In this document: in pieces, positions 1 through 11,214 of the stretch | How positions within the stretch are numbered: position 1 is the stretch's first letter | Layout: each line of letters begins with the position of its first letter | Assembly: GCA_022113835.1 (NCBI GenBank) | Contig: JAILWY010000008.1 | Span: forward strand, 9,552,501 to 9,616,500 | Direction of reading: 5' to 3' | From: Atopsyche davidsoni | Taxonomy: Eukaryota > Arthropoda > Insecta > Trichoptera > Hydrobiosidae | DNA length: 64,000 nt | The notes under the pieces: model-generated | The model's input: the letters and a program-made list of their open reading frames with translations, nothing else | Told to the model about the DNA's origin: nothing | Databases searched by the model: none | Program-made: the position numbers and the translations under genes

Positions 1-392
1 GAAACAAGGAAATTTATTTTAATGAATTTGTTATAATATGAGAGTGAGAAAAGTCTTATACAGAAAATTTTAAATGGTTATATTATTTGCTTTGTCATAA
101 TATTTTAAAATTATTTGCCCTAATTGAGTTTATCAGTGGCGTGCGATCTACACAAGCATAAAAGCTAATACCATATTTTTTTCTACTGTATACTTTATAA
201 TGTCCAATTATTATGATAAAAACATCCCCTGTGATTTGATTGTATGGACCGCACACCACTGATATATTTTTTAATATCAGTCTCTTCACATCACAGTGTG
301 TCGATTTCTTACGATGATGCATTCTCGTCGATTTGCTGGCAGTGTAAAATGGTATCCATTCAGTTGATGCTGGGTTAGGTTAGGTTACTTAC

Positions 393-617
393 TTGAGCAG
401 CTGCGGCGGACAGATTTGACGATGGCGAGGGCTGGGGTTGGGGGTTGAGGGTTGAGGGGTGCGGGTCTGTCGCAGCTGCCATGATGGATGGGCGATGAGA
501 TTGTCCACAGATGACCGCCGTTATGGCCTCGCGGACATTTGACCGAATCGATTTGAGGAACGCTCCGATAAACTGGACTGCAGGCGACCTCCCCTCCATA
601 TAAAAGTTAGTTTCCAA
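393..617 (-). CDS. Possible first coding exon of an unidentified minus-strand gene
   Basis: A minus-strand frame is open from an ATG at 617 to a splice-donor-like GTAAGT directly after position 393. A second in-frame ATG at 482 follows CATC and begins MAAATDPHPSTL. The last 30 or so residues are rich in Pro, Gln, Ser and Ala (PQPQPSPSSNLSAAAAQ), a low-complexity composition common at the N-terminus of insect regulatory proteins. The stretch is clearly more GC-rich than its surroundings, as are the true exons of this window. No domain is visible and I do not recognise the protein. The next exon would lie left of the window, so splicing cannot be tested here. The alternative is a chance GC-rich open frame beside a TTAGG run at 375-386. 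Confidence 0.28.
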
Positions 618-911
618 TTGCTCATGAATACTGCATCGGAAGCCAGCTGTTTAAATTGACAATGATAACAAAATGTGCACATTGTCTATGTCAGTCGGCA
701 CAGGGTAAGCAACCAGAGCACACGTGTGCATTTTATTCTGTAAACGAAAAACAAGATACGCTCAAATGTAAAGGGTCCATTGAACTTCGCTTACAATAAT
801 ATGTTTTCGGGTTTTTTATTGATGGTTATCAATAAATAATTGTTTCATAAACACATGCAAAAATAAAGGGTTTTTTCACAATAATGTAAATATAGAAATT
901 CATATCACACA

Positions 912-970
912 GCCTGCGCGCAGGATCAGGGGATAACCACACACCATACCATAACCTTATCCCTAAGAAC
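912..970 (-). repeat. Dispersed repeat, copy 1
   Basis: This segment contains AGGATCAGGGGATAACCACA and a run of CATACCATAACC. The reverse complement of about 6505-6562 carries nearly the same string (AGGACCAGGGGATAACCACA, then an ATACC/ATAACC run). The two copies therefore lie in opposite orientation about 5.5 kb apart. No coding potential was recognised and the element family is unknown. Confidence 0.5.
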
Positions 971-1892
971 TATTGCAAATTTAATAAATATAATCTACTA
1001 TAATAATAGCCATTGTGTGTGTGTGTTTGTTTCATTTTTTGGTTCTCTAAAGAATATCTTAAAAGATACAACGCTGATTTTTTGCACGTAAGTTCAGTAA
1101 GTTTTTCCGCAGTTATGTGCCGAATTTCAAGACGATAGGATAATATTTTTATTCATAAACTAATTAAATAAAACTATCAAATATGCTTTATGTACGAATT
1201 ATATGATTCTGTTGTTCACAGCGAAAATTTCAAATTTAGAATTTTTACAAAAAAACAAAATATGATGCTTCTAAGAAATTTCCAGTTTATGTCAGCTTGA
1301 CACAAGTACCAATTTAATTTTTTAGTTGCGTTAGAAATTATTAATCACATCATTAATAACTTAAAATGCCTCCTAAAAAAATAACACCGTCTAAGCACAG
1401 CAAACGTAATTAAAAAAGAATAGCACAATTGAACGTGATAAAGACTGCATCTAATAAAGAACAGTGCCGTGAAAGTGATCCGTTGTTTGTGACACGAAAT
1501 GTGATATTTCCTAGAATGGCTTTGCTTTCGAAATTAAAATCCGGTTATTCATAATATATGTGTACAAAATGAAATCAAATATTCATCTAATTGTCAGCCA
1601 AACATATGTTCAAACACTATTGCATCGTTCATCGAATACGTCATTTTATGACGGGCTACATTTCTAGTAAATATAATAATCTTGAAATTCAATTTATTTC
1701 TTAAACTCTTTAAATCTTCCATAACGATATCTATCTTTTGAAATCATAAATTACTTTAGTAAAAAGTGATACGAAATATGAGAAAGTTAAGGGTTTCTCA
1801 ATGCGTCCGGTCGCGTGGAAATATTTTTCTTGGGTCTCAATTAGTGTGGGGGAAAAAACAAAATAATTCGAGGAAAACAAATGAACGTAGCT

Positions 1893-1912
1893 TGACCTTG
1901 ACCTTGACCTTG
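1893..1912 (-). promoter_or_regulatory. Three tandem TGACCT half-sites (minus-strand CAAGGTCA)
   Basis: The + strand shows three perfect TGACCT units at 6-bp spacing, with a further TGACCT about 9 bp downstream. On the minus strand each reads TCAAGGTCA, the extended half-site bound by monomeric nuclear receptors such as FTZ-F1 and ERR. No promoter was identified next to it. It may be a functional receptor cluster or simply a short 6-bp microsatellite. Confidence 0.35.
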
Positions 1913-4900
1913 CCCGGCCTGACCTGCCGCAAGCTTGGCGGCCCTCAATTAACTAACTAATAGTATTTCTAATCTTAATTATTCCGCAATTAAATCTGAC
2001 GATACTATCTTTTGGCTTCAACTTACCATAATTGTTTCTTTTATAATTCTTTGTTATGTAAAATGAACATTATGAGTATTTATTTATTTTCTGCGTGAAC
2101 TGATAGGTCAAATATGTACGTTATAAGTCAAACGTAGGTAATCGATACATCCATGAAACGACGAGAAAAAATCGTAAATATTTTTTTCAAACTTTAACGG
2201 CTGTTACAGCGGAACTCTAGCCAATTAAACTACTGTTACTCTGAAACTGAGTGAGTTATATACGAGGGTGGAAGCGATGTTTTTAGTTTTTGCTGATCGG
2301 TTGCATAGTAAATTGAATCGACTCTATTGTATTTCTGTTAAGAACTATGTTCTTATATAAGAGTTAAATAAAGATGTTATTAAATGCATTTCACGTATGA
2401 AAGTCACTCCACATAACAATAAACCACTGTTTGGCATAATTTTTTTTTCAGTATAAAAAAAACTTATAAAAACTGTTCGCTAGAAAGATACAAAGTGTAC
2501 ATGCAAACTTTTTTTCTTTCTTTTCAATGATTAAATAATATGATATATAAATTTTATTTTACATTATTACAATTTAATTTGTTTCATCAACATCATATCT
2601 GTTTTTATTAATAATGCAATATTTTTTTGGTCCCTTTAATGCTGGAGAAGTCACAAGCTGGTTAAACCCGAAGCTATCTCGATTTGCATTTTTTTTTTTT
2701 AAATTTATTTGCAACCCCTAATTCTTACCTGGCAGGTGGTAGTCAGCTGCTAGAGAAGTTAACATAAAAGAAATATCAAATATTTAAAGACAAAACACTT
2801 TACTTTATGAGTGGTAAACTTCCAAGCACAGATAACCTGAACAAGCAGTTTAAAATAAAAATACTCGGTGATACTACAAGAAAGAGGCAAGTAAATTTTT
2901 TAGTTGTATTTATACAAACGCCTGAATCGGAGAGGGTATAGATATCACACAGAAATGTTTAAAAGTATTGAAAAATAACGGATGGCTTTTAAAAGGCACA
3001 GTGTTACTTAACATATAAAATGGCGATAAATCCATGTAACGACCCAGCCCGGGGCCGTTTTATTAATAAGCCCCCCCATTCGCTTCCGACTTAACTGGCG
3101 ATTTGCGAAGAAGCCGAGCGGAACAAATGGATAATCAGATTTATTTTATTGTTTCCTTTCCTGATTTACGGCATCATACCGGCTGCAGTCATCGATAGGC
3201 GAGTCCTCAGCAGCTGTGCTATAGAGTGGACCATACTGGTGGCCATTATTGACAGGGTGTCTTGCATGTAAAGCCCTAAATTCTCAAAACTACAGTTACT
3301 CTATTCCTGATTTATGGCATCACATTGACTGGGCCGTAAGCGTGATAAAAAAAAATTAAACTGGCTCAGTGGACTGAACTCTACATCCTTTAAATCCAAA
3401 GCCTCATTAAGCTTTCAAATTTGTGATTTAAATTATTTATTGAAAACCAAAGTGAATGGCCCATTATAGATATAGAAAGTATGAATTATTTCCTTGATAT
3501 GGACTAAATTAAAAAAAACTAATATTATGCTTACTCAAATATGATTTTATGAAATGTCGATTAAATTTTACTTGTTTTAATTTATTTTCGTACTCTTCGG
3601 AAATATCAAACAATATTTAATAAATCAGAGATATCGCAGTTCTGCTCCGCTTTTCAGAAAATACCACGAGTTTCATAGCTCTGTCTATAAACAGACACAG
3701 CATGTATATGCTCTGTATTTTTTATATAACGAAATACAAACACTGTAAATCAAAGTATCAAAGGACCAGAGCTTTTCATCTGCCCGCGCCTTCAGAACAG
3801 AACCTCCCTTTGAAGTCTTCACAGGGGAGGTTTTTATTATTTTTGTGTAATTCTCTCCTTTGCAGTTTGTTTGTGAGCTTTGTCTCGCGTGCTGTCGCGC
3901 TCTCCCCTCTCACATCGCCAACATGGACTTGTGTACATATGACCTATAAATATAAAAACTCCATATCAAAATTGGTCTATACTATGGCATCGTGAACTAA
4001 GCTCAAATCCACTCAAGTAATACAAAAAACATGTCAAAAAAATACTCAGTTAAGTATATATATAATATAAAATATAAATAAAATTCGTTAATTTAAGACA
4101 ATATTTAAGGAATAAATATAAAAAGTCAAATGTCAAAACAAATAAAAAGGATAATGATCGTTTTTGTTTAGTGCTTTTGGCATTCAAGGGTTTCTTTTAT
4201 CTGATGAAGATACTGAAATTTGTCACTGAAGCAGAAATCTTTCTCAGACATTTAACCGACTCTTTTTCCAGGCCAAAGTAGACTTTTCAGATTTATTTTT
4301 CATTATATTTAGTACTAATTTTTTTGGGCTAATTTACAGGTTTTTTGTTTACTTTTGAATCTGGAGGTTGTAAGCCCAGTTCTTGCGCAAGATTACAAGT
4401 TTTTTGACTACCTTCGAGTTCTGAATTGTTTATTTCATATTTACTGTAAAACCCTGTTTTTCAGTCGTTCATTCAATTCAATTTCAAGCTCTAACGCTAT
4501 TATATTGTGGATCCATTAGCATAGAGCTGAAGAGGTTGCAATCCTATATTCGAATAATTTTATGTTTTAATAAGTATATTTTTTAAATGAATTATCAGTT
4601 TTATAGGAGTTAAATATTTTAACGTCTGTTTAGCTTAGCGAAGACGCAAAGCAATATTTAATGTTAAAGAAAATCGTTGATTTTTCTCGTTGTTTCAAGT
4701 ATGATCTTAAAACGTTATGTTTTCGCAAAAACAAATGTTTGATATAAATTTAAAAAAAATCGTTTTTCTCATCATAACATGCATATTTACATTTTTATAT
4801 AATAACATATCATGGATAAAGGTGTGAAGGAAGCAATATTTTACGTTACAAAAAATTAAGGGATGTTTTGTTTGCAGATTTTATCTCATTTCGTTTTTAA

Positions 4901-5267
4901 ATTTAAATTTGAAAGCCAAGTGGTGCTGGTGCCGATGATGCTGATGGTGCTAGCCCGCGCAGTGCTCCAGGAGAATGAGAGGCTAAGCGATTTATAATAG
5001 CTGGGGGGAAGGGGGTTGATGGGGAGGGGCGGGGGTGAGGGTAGGTTAGGTTAGGCAGCACCCCCGGGGCCTCCGGAGATGGAATATCGAGAAGCCTATC
5101 TAAAGAGACACGTCACTTTTTTTATGAATATGCCATATTTCATCCACGACAGGCTGATTTGATTTATAATATTTCATATTTTATCAATGAATAGTCATAT
5201 GGCTAGAAGACTATATAAATAATGATTGCAATATCCTAACTTTTTGGCTATTTACATCTGAATAATC

Positions 5268-5400
5268 AATATTTTTGACAGAGAATACTTGGTGGAATTC
5301 CATATTAATATTTTAAATAAAATACTTGAGTGATTTTTCCACTTGTTAATTTTTATTGGTGACCGGTTTATGTGGAAAAATCACTCAAATATTTTTATTA
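5268..5400. repeat. Inverted tail relic of the hammerhead-bearing repeat family
   Basis: The left part is the reverse complement of the tail seen at 41641-41720 (markers: GACAGAG, ACTTGGTGGAATTCCA, TGAGTGATTTTTCCAC). The right part, 5371-5395, repeats GTGGAAAAATCACTCAA in the opposite orientation. Between them lies TTGGTGACCGGTTT, the stem-III palindrome region of the family, but the catalytic core is missing. The arrangement is two inverted element tails joined head to head. Confidence 0.6.
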
Positions 5401-5589
5401 TATTTGTTGCATACCACTTTTATATTTTTTATCACATCGTTTGAAAATACTATACATCATATTTATTAATTTATTTTATTCTGTAACGGATGATTTATTG
5501 CTTGTATGGACCGCACGCCATTGGATTCGATTACTTTCTGTCTCCAAGTGAGTAAATCTCTTTTAGTGGTAATAATTGTAATTTATAAA

Positions 5590-5745
5590 TGAATAGTGGA
5601 GTGTAGAAGGACCCGGAGACCCACTACACTATTTTCATCTTAGAAAACCACGAACACTGGCTCAGCAGGAGTATCTCAGTGAAATGGTCGCCAACCTCCT
5701 CTGAGGAGAGACACTTGATGAAAATAAAAAAATAAGTACAATAAA
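5590..5745 (+). mobile_element. LINE 3' tail fragment
   Basis: In one frame the + strand reads LSEMVANLL then a stop, followed by GETLDEN and an A-rich end. The same ending occurs in several other copies in this window (9060-9150 and 11215-11270 on the minus strand, 14265-14320 and 38900-38940 on the + strand). The longer copies show this to be the C-terminus of a non-LTR reverse transcriptase of the type often annotated as endonuclease-reverse transcriptase in insect genomes. Only the tail is present. Confidence 0.55.
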
Positions 5746-6254
5746 GCAAGATTTTTTGGAGTTCTGTTTACACAACATACTGAAAAAATAGTATGCGTTA
5801 TATATCAATTATATTTTAATCATAGTTTATGGTCGAGGCTAATGTTCAGGCGCATCCCTCTCCTTCAGGTGTGGCCCTCGGGGGCGAGTCTTCCCATATT
5901 CATGAATCACCCGGTTTATGTGACACACATTCCCTCGCATAAAATTACATTTTATAACTCTGCAAAACACCGCCTAAGCATCCGTGTGTACTTTAATACT
6001 CCTAAATCATCTTTGCACGGGGCATATTTACTCGCGCTTTATTGAATATTGATGTCAAAGAGCAGTGGCGTGCTCGCGTTTCAAACTCTCCCCCAGCGAT
6101 ATTAATACATTTCGATTTTAGCGTTTTAAGACTGCGAGATGTGAACGAACAGTGATGAGAGCGTGTGGGGGAGAACGCCTCCAATGATACAATACTCATA
6201 AGGTGCACGAAACAATTAAATTAAATTAAATTTCAAGATACTTTATTCTTGCTG

Positions 6255-6430
6255 AATGAAAGGTATTTTTTTATACTTCAAATGAGTTTATTTTTAGCAT
6301 GACTAGTTTCGACCATCACTAGGCCATCTTCAGATGCGAAATAAACTATTTTAAATAAATAGTTTATTTTGCATCGAAACTAGTCATGCTAAAAATAAAC
6401 TCATGTGAAGTATAAAAAATACCTTTCATT
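6255..6430. repeat. Foldback (inverted) repeat with ~55-nt arms
   Basis: The left arm starts AATGAAAGGTATTTTTTT and runs through GTTTATTTTTAGCATGACTAG; the right arm is its near-perfect reverse complement ending in ACCTTTCATT at 6430. The homology continues into the centre, except that the right copy lacks 22 nt, which are the core and stem II of the hammerhead motif kept by the left copy. The region is therefore two inverted copies of one element end, one intact and one deleted. Confidence 0.85.
6298..6337 (-). ncRNA. Type-I hammerhead ribozyme-like motif with intact core
   Basis: On the minus strand the order is GCAT, CTGAAGA, T, GGCC, a 7-nt loop, GGTC, GAAA, CTAGTC, ATGC. CTGAAGA matches the conserved CUGANGA core box, GAAA is the second core box, and GTC supplies the NUH cleavage triplet. 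GGCC pairs with GGTC as stem II, and GCAT flush before the core pairs with ATGC flush after GTC as stem I. Stem III is the self-complementary ACTAGT with no loop, a layout known from Penelope-like-element and satellite hammerheads that act as dimers. Cleavage is inferred from sequence only. Confidence 0.6.
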
Positions 6431-6504
6431 GCATGACAAAGCAAATGCTTTGTCCCTCAACAATACTATATTTTTCTTTTGGTAAATTAAAAATAATTCT
6501 TATG

Positions 6505-6562
6505 GCTATGGTTATAATACGGTATGTGGTTATCCCCTGGTCCTGCGCTCAAGTTGTGAGGC
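6505..6562 (+). repeat. Dispersed repeat, copy 2
   Basis: This is the opposite-orientation partner of 912-970: TGTGGTTATCCCCTGGTCCT is the complement of the block in copy 1 with two changes. It lies just 3' of the foldback repeat at 6255-6430. No open frame or terminal structure was recognised. Confidence 0.5.
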
Positions 6563-7531
6563 TTACAAGGTGTGGCTTAGGTGGTAGCGCACATGTGTTT
6601 CATTATTAAGTTATTAAGGGAAAATATGTGAAAAAAAACTCTTTTCTGCACGGGTTTAAGAATAAATTAAATAAATGTGTTAAGTGTTTGTTTATTTCAA
6701 TCAAATAAACTTCCACACAAACCGTTACGTTTTTATGTACAGATAAACTTGGAATTCCGTTACAGTATTTTTATTTGAAAAAGTAGTGAAGTGAGAAGAT
6801 GCCAGCCTAGTATGTTGGAAAAATTAGTCACGGAAACATCACCAAATATTATTTTAATAAAAATAAACGATTTAAATCACAATTAACGCGCTATTCACAG
6901 GTCAATGACATCTGTGGATTAATTTTAATTAAAGCTTTTTTATTTTAGTTTTAATTATACTCAATAGATGGCAATTTATTTAAAAAAAAAATGAAAGTTT
7001 GTTTTTATTTTATACTTTATAGTACATATAATAGATGTTTATGAATTTATCTCGCTTGGTATTTTTATAAGTCACGTGTGCCGCAACAACAGCAAAAACG
7101 CAGCCCAATATGGATCGCATTATATAAAAACTGCAAAATTCCACAGGTTGATTTCATATTAAAAAATAAAAGTATTTATAAGAATAAAAATATACTTTAC
7201 AGAAGTGGTCATCATTTAAAAATAAGTAATAAATATATTTACCGCCTTTAAGTCTAGTAATGCACACATTTTCTTGTTGACCGTGCAGTCTCCGATTCAA
7301 GACCGCTTCGAGCTCGGAACAGCTTTTTATAGTAAAAAATATATATATTATAATAAATATTTATAATAAAAGTGTATGGTAATTTTTTTTGTTATTTAAT
7401 CAGTTTTTTTTGTATAATATCCGGTGCCTGAAAGAACTTCAGAAAGGGTAATTACTTGCCCATTGGTGAAATCAGTCTCCTTCTCGGCTCGCCATCCACC
7501 ACCCCCACTCATCGGCTCGTTATAGCGCACC

Positions 7532-7765
7532 CCCTGGCATCCCTGGCATCCCTGGCAACCCTGGCAACCCTGGCAACCCTGGCAACCCTGGCAACCCTGG
7601 CAACCCTGGCAACCCTGGCAACCCTGGCAACCCTGGCAACCCTGGCAACCCTGGCAACCCTGGCAACCCTGGCAACCCTGGCAACCCTGGCAACCCTGGC
7701 AACCCTGGCAACCCTGGCAACCCTGGCAACCCTGGCAACCCTGGCAACCCTGGCAACCCTGGCGG
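7532..7765. repeat. 9-bp minisatellite, 26 copies of CCCTGGCAA
   Basis: There are 26 head-to-tail units of 9 bp: two CCCTGGCAT, twenty-three CCCTGGCAA and one CCCTGGCGG. The long uninterrupted identical block implies recent expansion. Because 9 is a multiple of 3, every frame stays open and gives periodic peptides (Leu-Ala-Thr on +; Gly-Leu-Pro, Gly-Cys-Gln and Val-Ala-Arg on -). The collagen-like Gly-Leu-Pro frame has no supporting exon structure, so this is treated as a tandem repeat and not as a gene. Confidence 0.95.
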
Positions 7766-8843
7766 CGCCTGCCAGTCGCAGCCAGGTGGCTCCGGCCTTT
7801 GAAAGGGTACACTTCCTCTGAAGAGCGCCCCGCAGATATCGGAGAGCGGAAGTTGGGGCGGAATGGACCCCAGCGGCACCTACTCGGCCTGTGATTCCAG
7901 TGAACACGACCGTTTCCGGTTCACTCGGGCTGTTTAAGTTTCTAGATAAATTTAAGTGGTACTTGAATATTTGAAAATCCAACTTCCAGCAAAGATATGT
8001 TTGTTTTGTTGTATTGAAGCACTGAAATCTGTTTTCCGTCCTCGTTCTACGGTTATATGCCGCGTTTCTTCCTCAAGGTTCCGACACCCTAAAATCTTAC
8101 ATTTCTAATATCAACGAACGCCAAAATTTACTTTATATAATTTTAATATGTGTGTTTATGCGTGCGTGCGTATATAGTTTATATTTTTTTAAATCAAAGT
8201 ATTAAAAAAAAAAATGATTTAAGAGATAAAATGGTTGAAGTGTCTCGCAGGCCACAGGTACTCTCTATCAGTGCAAGCTGAATGGGAAAATGTCAAGCTT
8301 TTTTAAGCTCTGAGCTTTAAAACAGCTTATGAAAGAAAGGGGTAAAAAAATATTCAGGACGAACTGACAGACGGCGAGGATGAAATATCGCCGCTCTTAA
8401 AAAGCCCACCGTGAAAAAGGTTGATATCGCCTTACGTACCTGAAAAATAAGCTTTTTGCTGTCTTTTTTAAAGCGGACAGATCTTTCGTATTTTACAGCA
8501 ACATGAACTTTTATTTATTTATTTAATGTTGGGTTTTACTTCCTACGCTTTGCGGCAAGTGTCTTGTAGTGTTTTTTTGTTTCCACACTTAGGAATGTTA
8601 TATGAAAATAGTTCAATATTTTTTTGAACAAATTTGCAATAGGCAAACATATTCACAGGTGGGACATAAAAATGTGACAGTTAGTAAAACTAGGAAGTGG
8701 CTTGATAGCAGAAACAGAATGGCTATTCTGTGTCAATGTTGCTATTGAAAAATAGGAATCTTTTGAAGAGTGCTTGGGGCCCGGGTTGTATGGAGTGGGA
8801 GAAGCTGATGTCCTGGCGGTGCTGACGATGTGTTTGTTTGCAG

Positions 8844-8955
8844 AGGCGGCTCGTGAGGGGAGGCCCGAGGAGCAGCGTCTTCGATGGCCGGCGGCCGCGG
8901 CGGGGGCTGTGCCCCCTCGTGAGCCCCGTCCAGCCCCGCCCGGCCCACCATGGTG
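8844..8955 (+). other. Patj: Candidate 5' exon of Patj with an alternative start codon
   Basis: A polypyrimidine/CAG acceptor (TGTTTGTTTGCAG) precedes 8844 and a strong GTGAGT donor begins at 8956. The block is GC-rich like the confirmed exons. In the frame that continues into exon 15981 there is a stop at 8920-8922 and then an ATG at 8950 in the context CCCACCATGG, so the predicted start would be Met-Val joined to VNSDWAQV. This would give a Patj form beginning just before the first PDZ and lacking the L27 domain. The other two frames cannot join exon 15981 without a stop or a shift. It could instead be purely untranslated, or a GC-rich chance match. Confidence 0.4.
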
Positions 8956-9059
8956 GTGAGTACCCTCAGCACCATGTGTGCTCACATGCTTTGGTGACCT
9001 TTGTTGTACATAAATAAGCATTCGGTTTTTATTTGTTTCCAACGCTTCTGTCCCGGTAC

Positions 9060-9400
9060 TCGATACTCGGATCTTATCTACATCAAGTGCCTCTTCTCAG
9101 AGGAGGTTGGCGACTATTTCACTGAGCATATACTCATGCTGAGTCCTCCCCGGGTCTTCCTACACCGCAGTTTTATATTGCTGCTGCCCAATAGCACCAT
9201 TATATAATCCTTTCCTTACAAAGCTCTAGCGTATAGATCTGATACTAGACAAGGCAAATCCCTTCACAATCATTTCAAGTCCACTACTCCATTACCGATT
9301 CTTTACACACGCTCAGGGTACAGAATGGCAGCCATGCACAAGCAACAGAATGGGAAGAGCGGGGGGGGTACTATTTTGCATAGACGAGACTAATTTTCTC
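9060..9400 (-). mobile_element. LINE 3' tail fragment
   Basis: The minus strand encodes SEIVANLL, a stop and EEALDV, the same ending as the tail at 5690-5725. Sequence to the right (AAAACTGCGGTGTAG, and CATGGCTGCCATTCTGTACC further 5' in the element) recurs at 11285-11510 on the minus strand and 51405-51570 on the + strand. It is therefore a defined part of the same element family. The fragment is non-coding apart from the last codons. Confidence 0.5.
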
Positions 9401-11214
9401 TTACAAACCCACGGTTTATATTATAGTAAATATTCTATCAATTAATAAGCGAAATAAACAAATTAATAAATCATTTATCATTTACTATCATTAGTGATTG
9501 TTTGGTGAATGAAAATAACAACGGTCGTTTCAATTAATGTAGTTGTAGTGACGGGGCTTTATGGCACAATTTTCTACCTTGCCTTGATTTCTATTTGTAA
9601 CAGCTAAATTAGCTTTCTAATAACTTCTAAACAACAATATAAGCTAAAACTACGAGTAAATATGAAATTCAAAGGAATAAAATATTGCATTTCATTGAAT
9701 ATATCAGTTTCTATAGCTGTTTCTGCTTCTTTAACTCATTACCACTTTATAAGTCAATCAAAATCAGCAAATCAAGAGTCAGAATCTATACATATTAAAA
9801 CTTTGTTGAATACATAATTTATTCAAGAATATTTGTAAAAATGTGTGCCCCTTCACGAAAACCTAGGTACACCACTGCAGCGACAGAAGCTGTTTTTTTT
9901 GTATATTTGCCTCAAACATAGCAGCTTCCTTAGCTGCTCCTGCTTCTCGGACCCAGCCCTACTGCTGGCGCCCGAGCCTCGTTCGTGAATTTGGCTGATG
10001 TCCACGGCGCGTGCGAAACCCAAGGAATAAAGGAAGCCGAGGCTAATTACGTCATCAATCATCATTATTGTGAAATTTTCGCTGTTGTGTGGATCAATAA
10101 TACCTCCGCGGGCTCCTTCCATTGTTGTTAATCGTTTTGCGTACAAAACTATATTTTACGCTTTTTCCGCAAAGCACTCTTTCAAATCATAAATAATATA
10201 AATGTATTTATTTACGATGGTTTAAAATTTTTGCATAGTTTGAATACGTCATATTGGCTAGGAGATTACGAACATTTTCGATTGTGAGTAATTTCTGAAA
10301 TAGTTCTCATTAAATTTCACTTGTAAATAATACACATGATCCTCATATCAGAGTCTTTCGTAGCTGGAAATAATTTTCATGCTTTTTTTCAACATACTTC
10401 ACCGGCATCTATTTATCACGATAGACGTTAGAATAGCCCCATAAAAATATATTCTCCCGAGAGGCTTTGCAACAATAAGACAAGGAAGGTAGTCGAGACT
10501 GTAAAGCGGACAAATGCGGTGATTTCCTGCAGCGCTTCTGGGATCTTCCCTGAAAACTTTCCACCCCCGGCAGCCTCGCTCCTGAAAGCTCCAGCTCGCC
10601 GGGGATCCCCATTTTTTATTATGACAGCCATTTGCCAGATAAGATGTCGCGTGATGGTGATAGACGTCGTCGTTAAAAAGCGCGTGTTTTTTGAAATGTT
10701 TGCGTTTTTTTTTTATTCTCTTACAAGTTGCGTGCGATTTTATACATGTAAGAAGTTCAAATGATAAATTTACTCGCAAAACGGTAAGGGACTTTTTTGT
10801 CCACAATTCAGAAGTTGTTTGTGCCTTTCAGAATATTAAAAACACGTGTCTTGCATTCATTTACATCTAAGTCAAAATATAATATATAAAAAAAAAAATT
10901 AAATAAACACTTGTGGTAAAGTATAATTATCATGCCCGTTAGAAACGATAGCCAAAAACTGATTATTCGTAAAATCGTGTAGCCTCAATTTTATTTAGAT
11001 TCAAGTATTTATTTGAAGCAATTGTTTATACAATAATCGTTATTTTTTCCTTAGAAATAAACTAAAAATAAATCAAAATTGATGATATAACGAGTTTGTA
11101 TTATTGTGTCATCAAACGGGTCTCGCAATTATTTGCTCTTGCGAAATATACAATTTTGAGAAAACGACGCCGCTTCGGATGAATTATTATTTTCGGATAA
11201 ATTTTGGTTTAAAA

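Larger units (their letters stand above)
1..8843. other. Region upstream of the assembled Patj exons
   Basis: No Patj exon could be identified here. In particular no frame resembling an L27 domain was seen on the + strand. Apart from the items listed separately, the sequence is AT-rich non-coding DNA with homopolymer runs. Short TTAGG runs occur at 375-386 and around 5042-5055. A GC-rich patch at about 4918-4995 has a short open frame on the + strand but no recognisable domain. Confidence 0.6.

Noticed and set aside
4918..4999. GC-rich + strand open stretch (PMMLMVLARAVLQENERL) as an L27 exon
   Set aside because: It has leucine-rich helix character but lacks the L27 pattern and clear acceptor/donor sites.
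7532..7765. CRISPR-like array
   Set aside because: Units are directly adjacent with no spacers, and the context is an insect intron.
7396..7982. Long open frames with GCQ, VAR, LAT and GLP periodicity
   Set aside because: All come from a 9-bp tandem repeat whose length is a multiple of 3; no start, splice or domain support.
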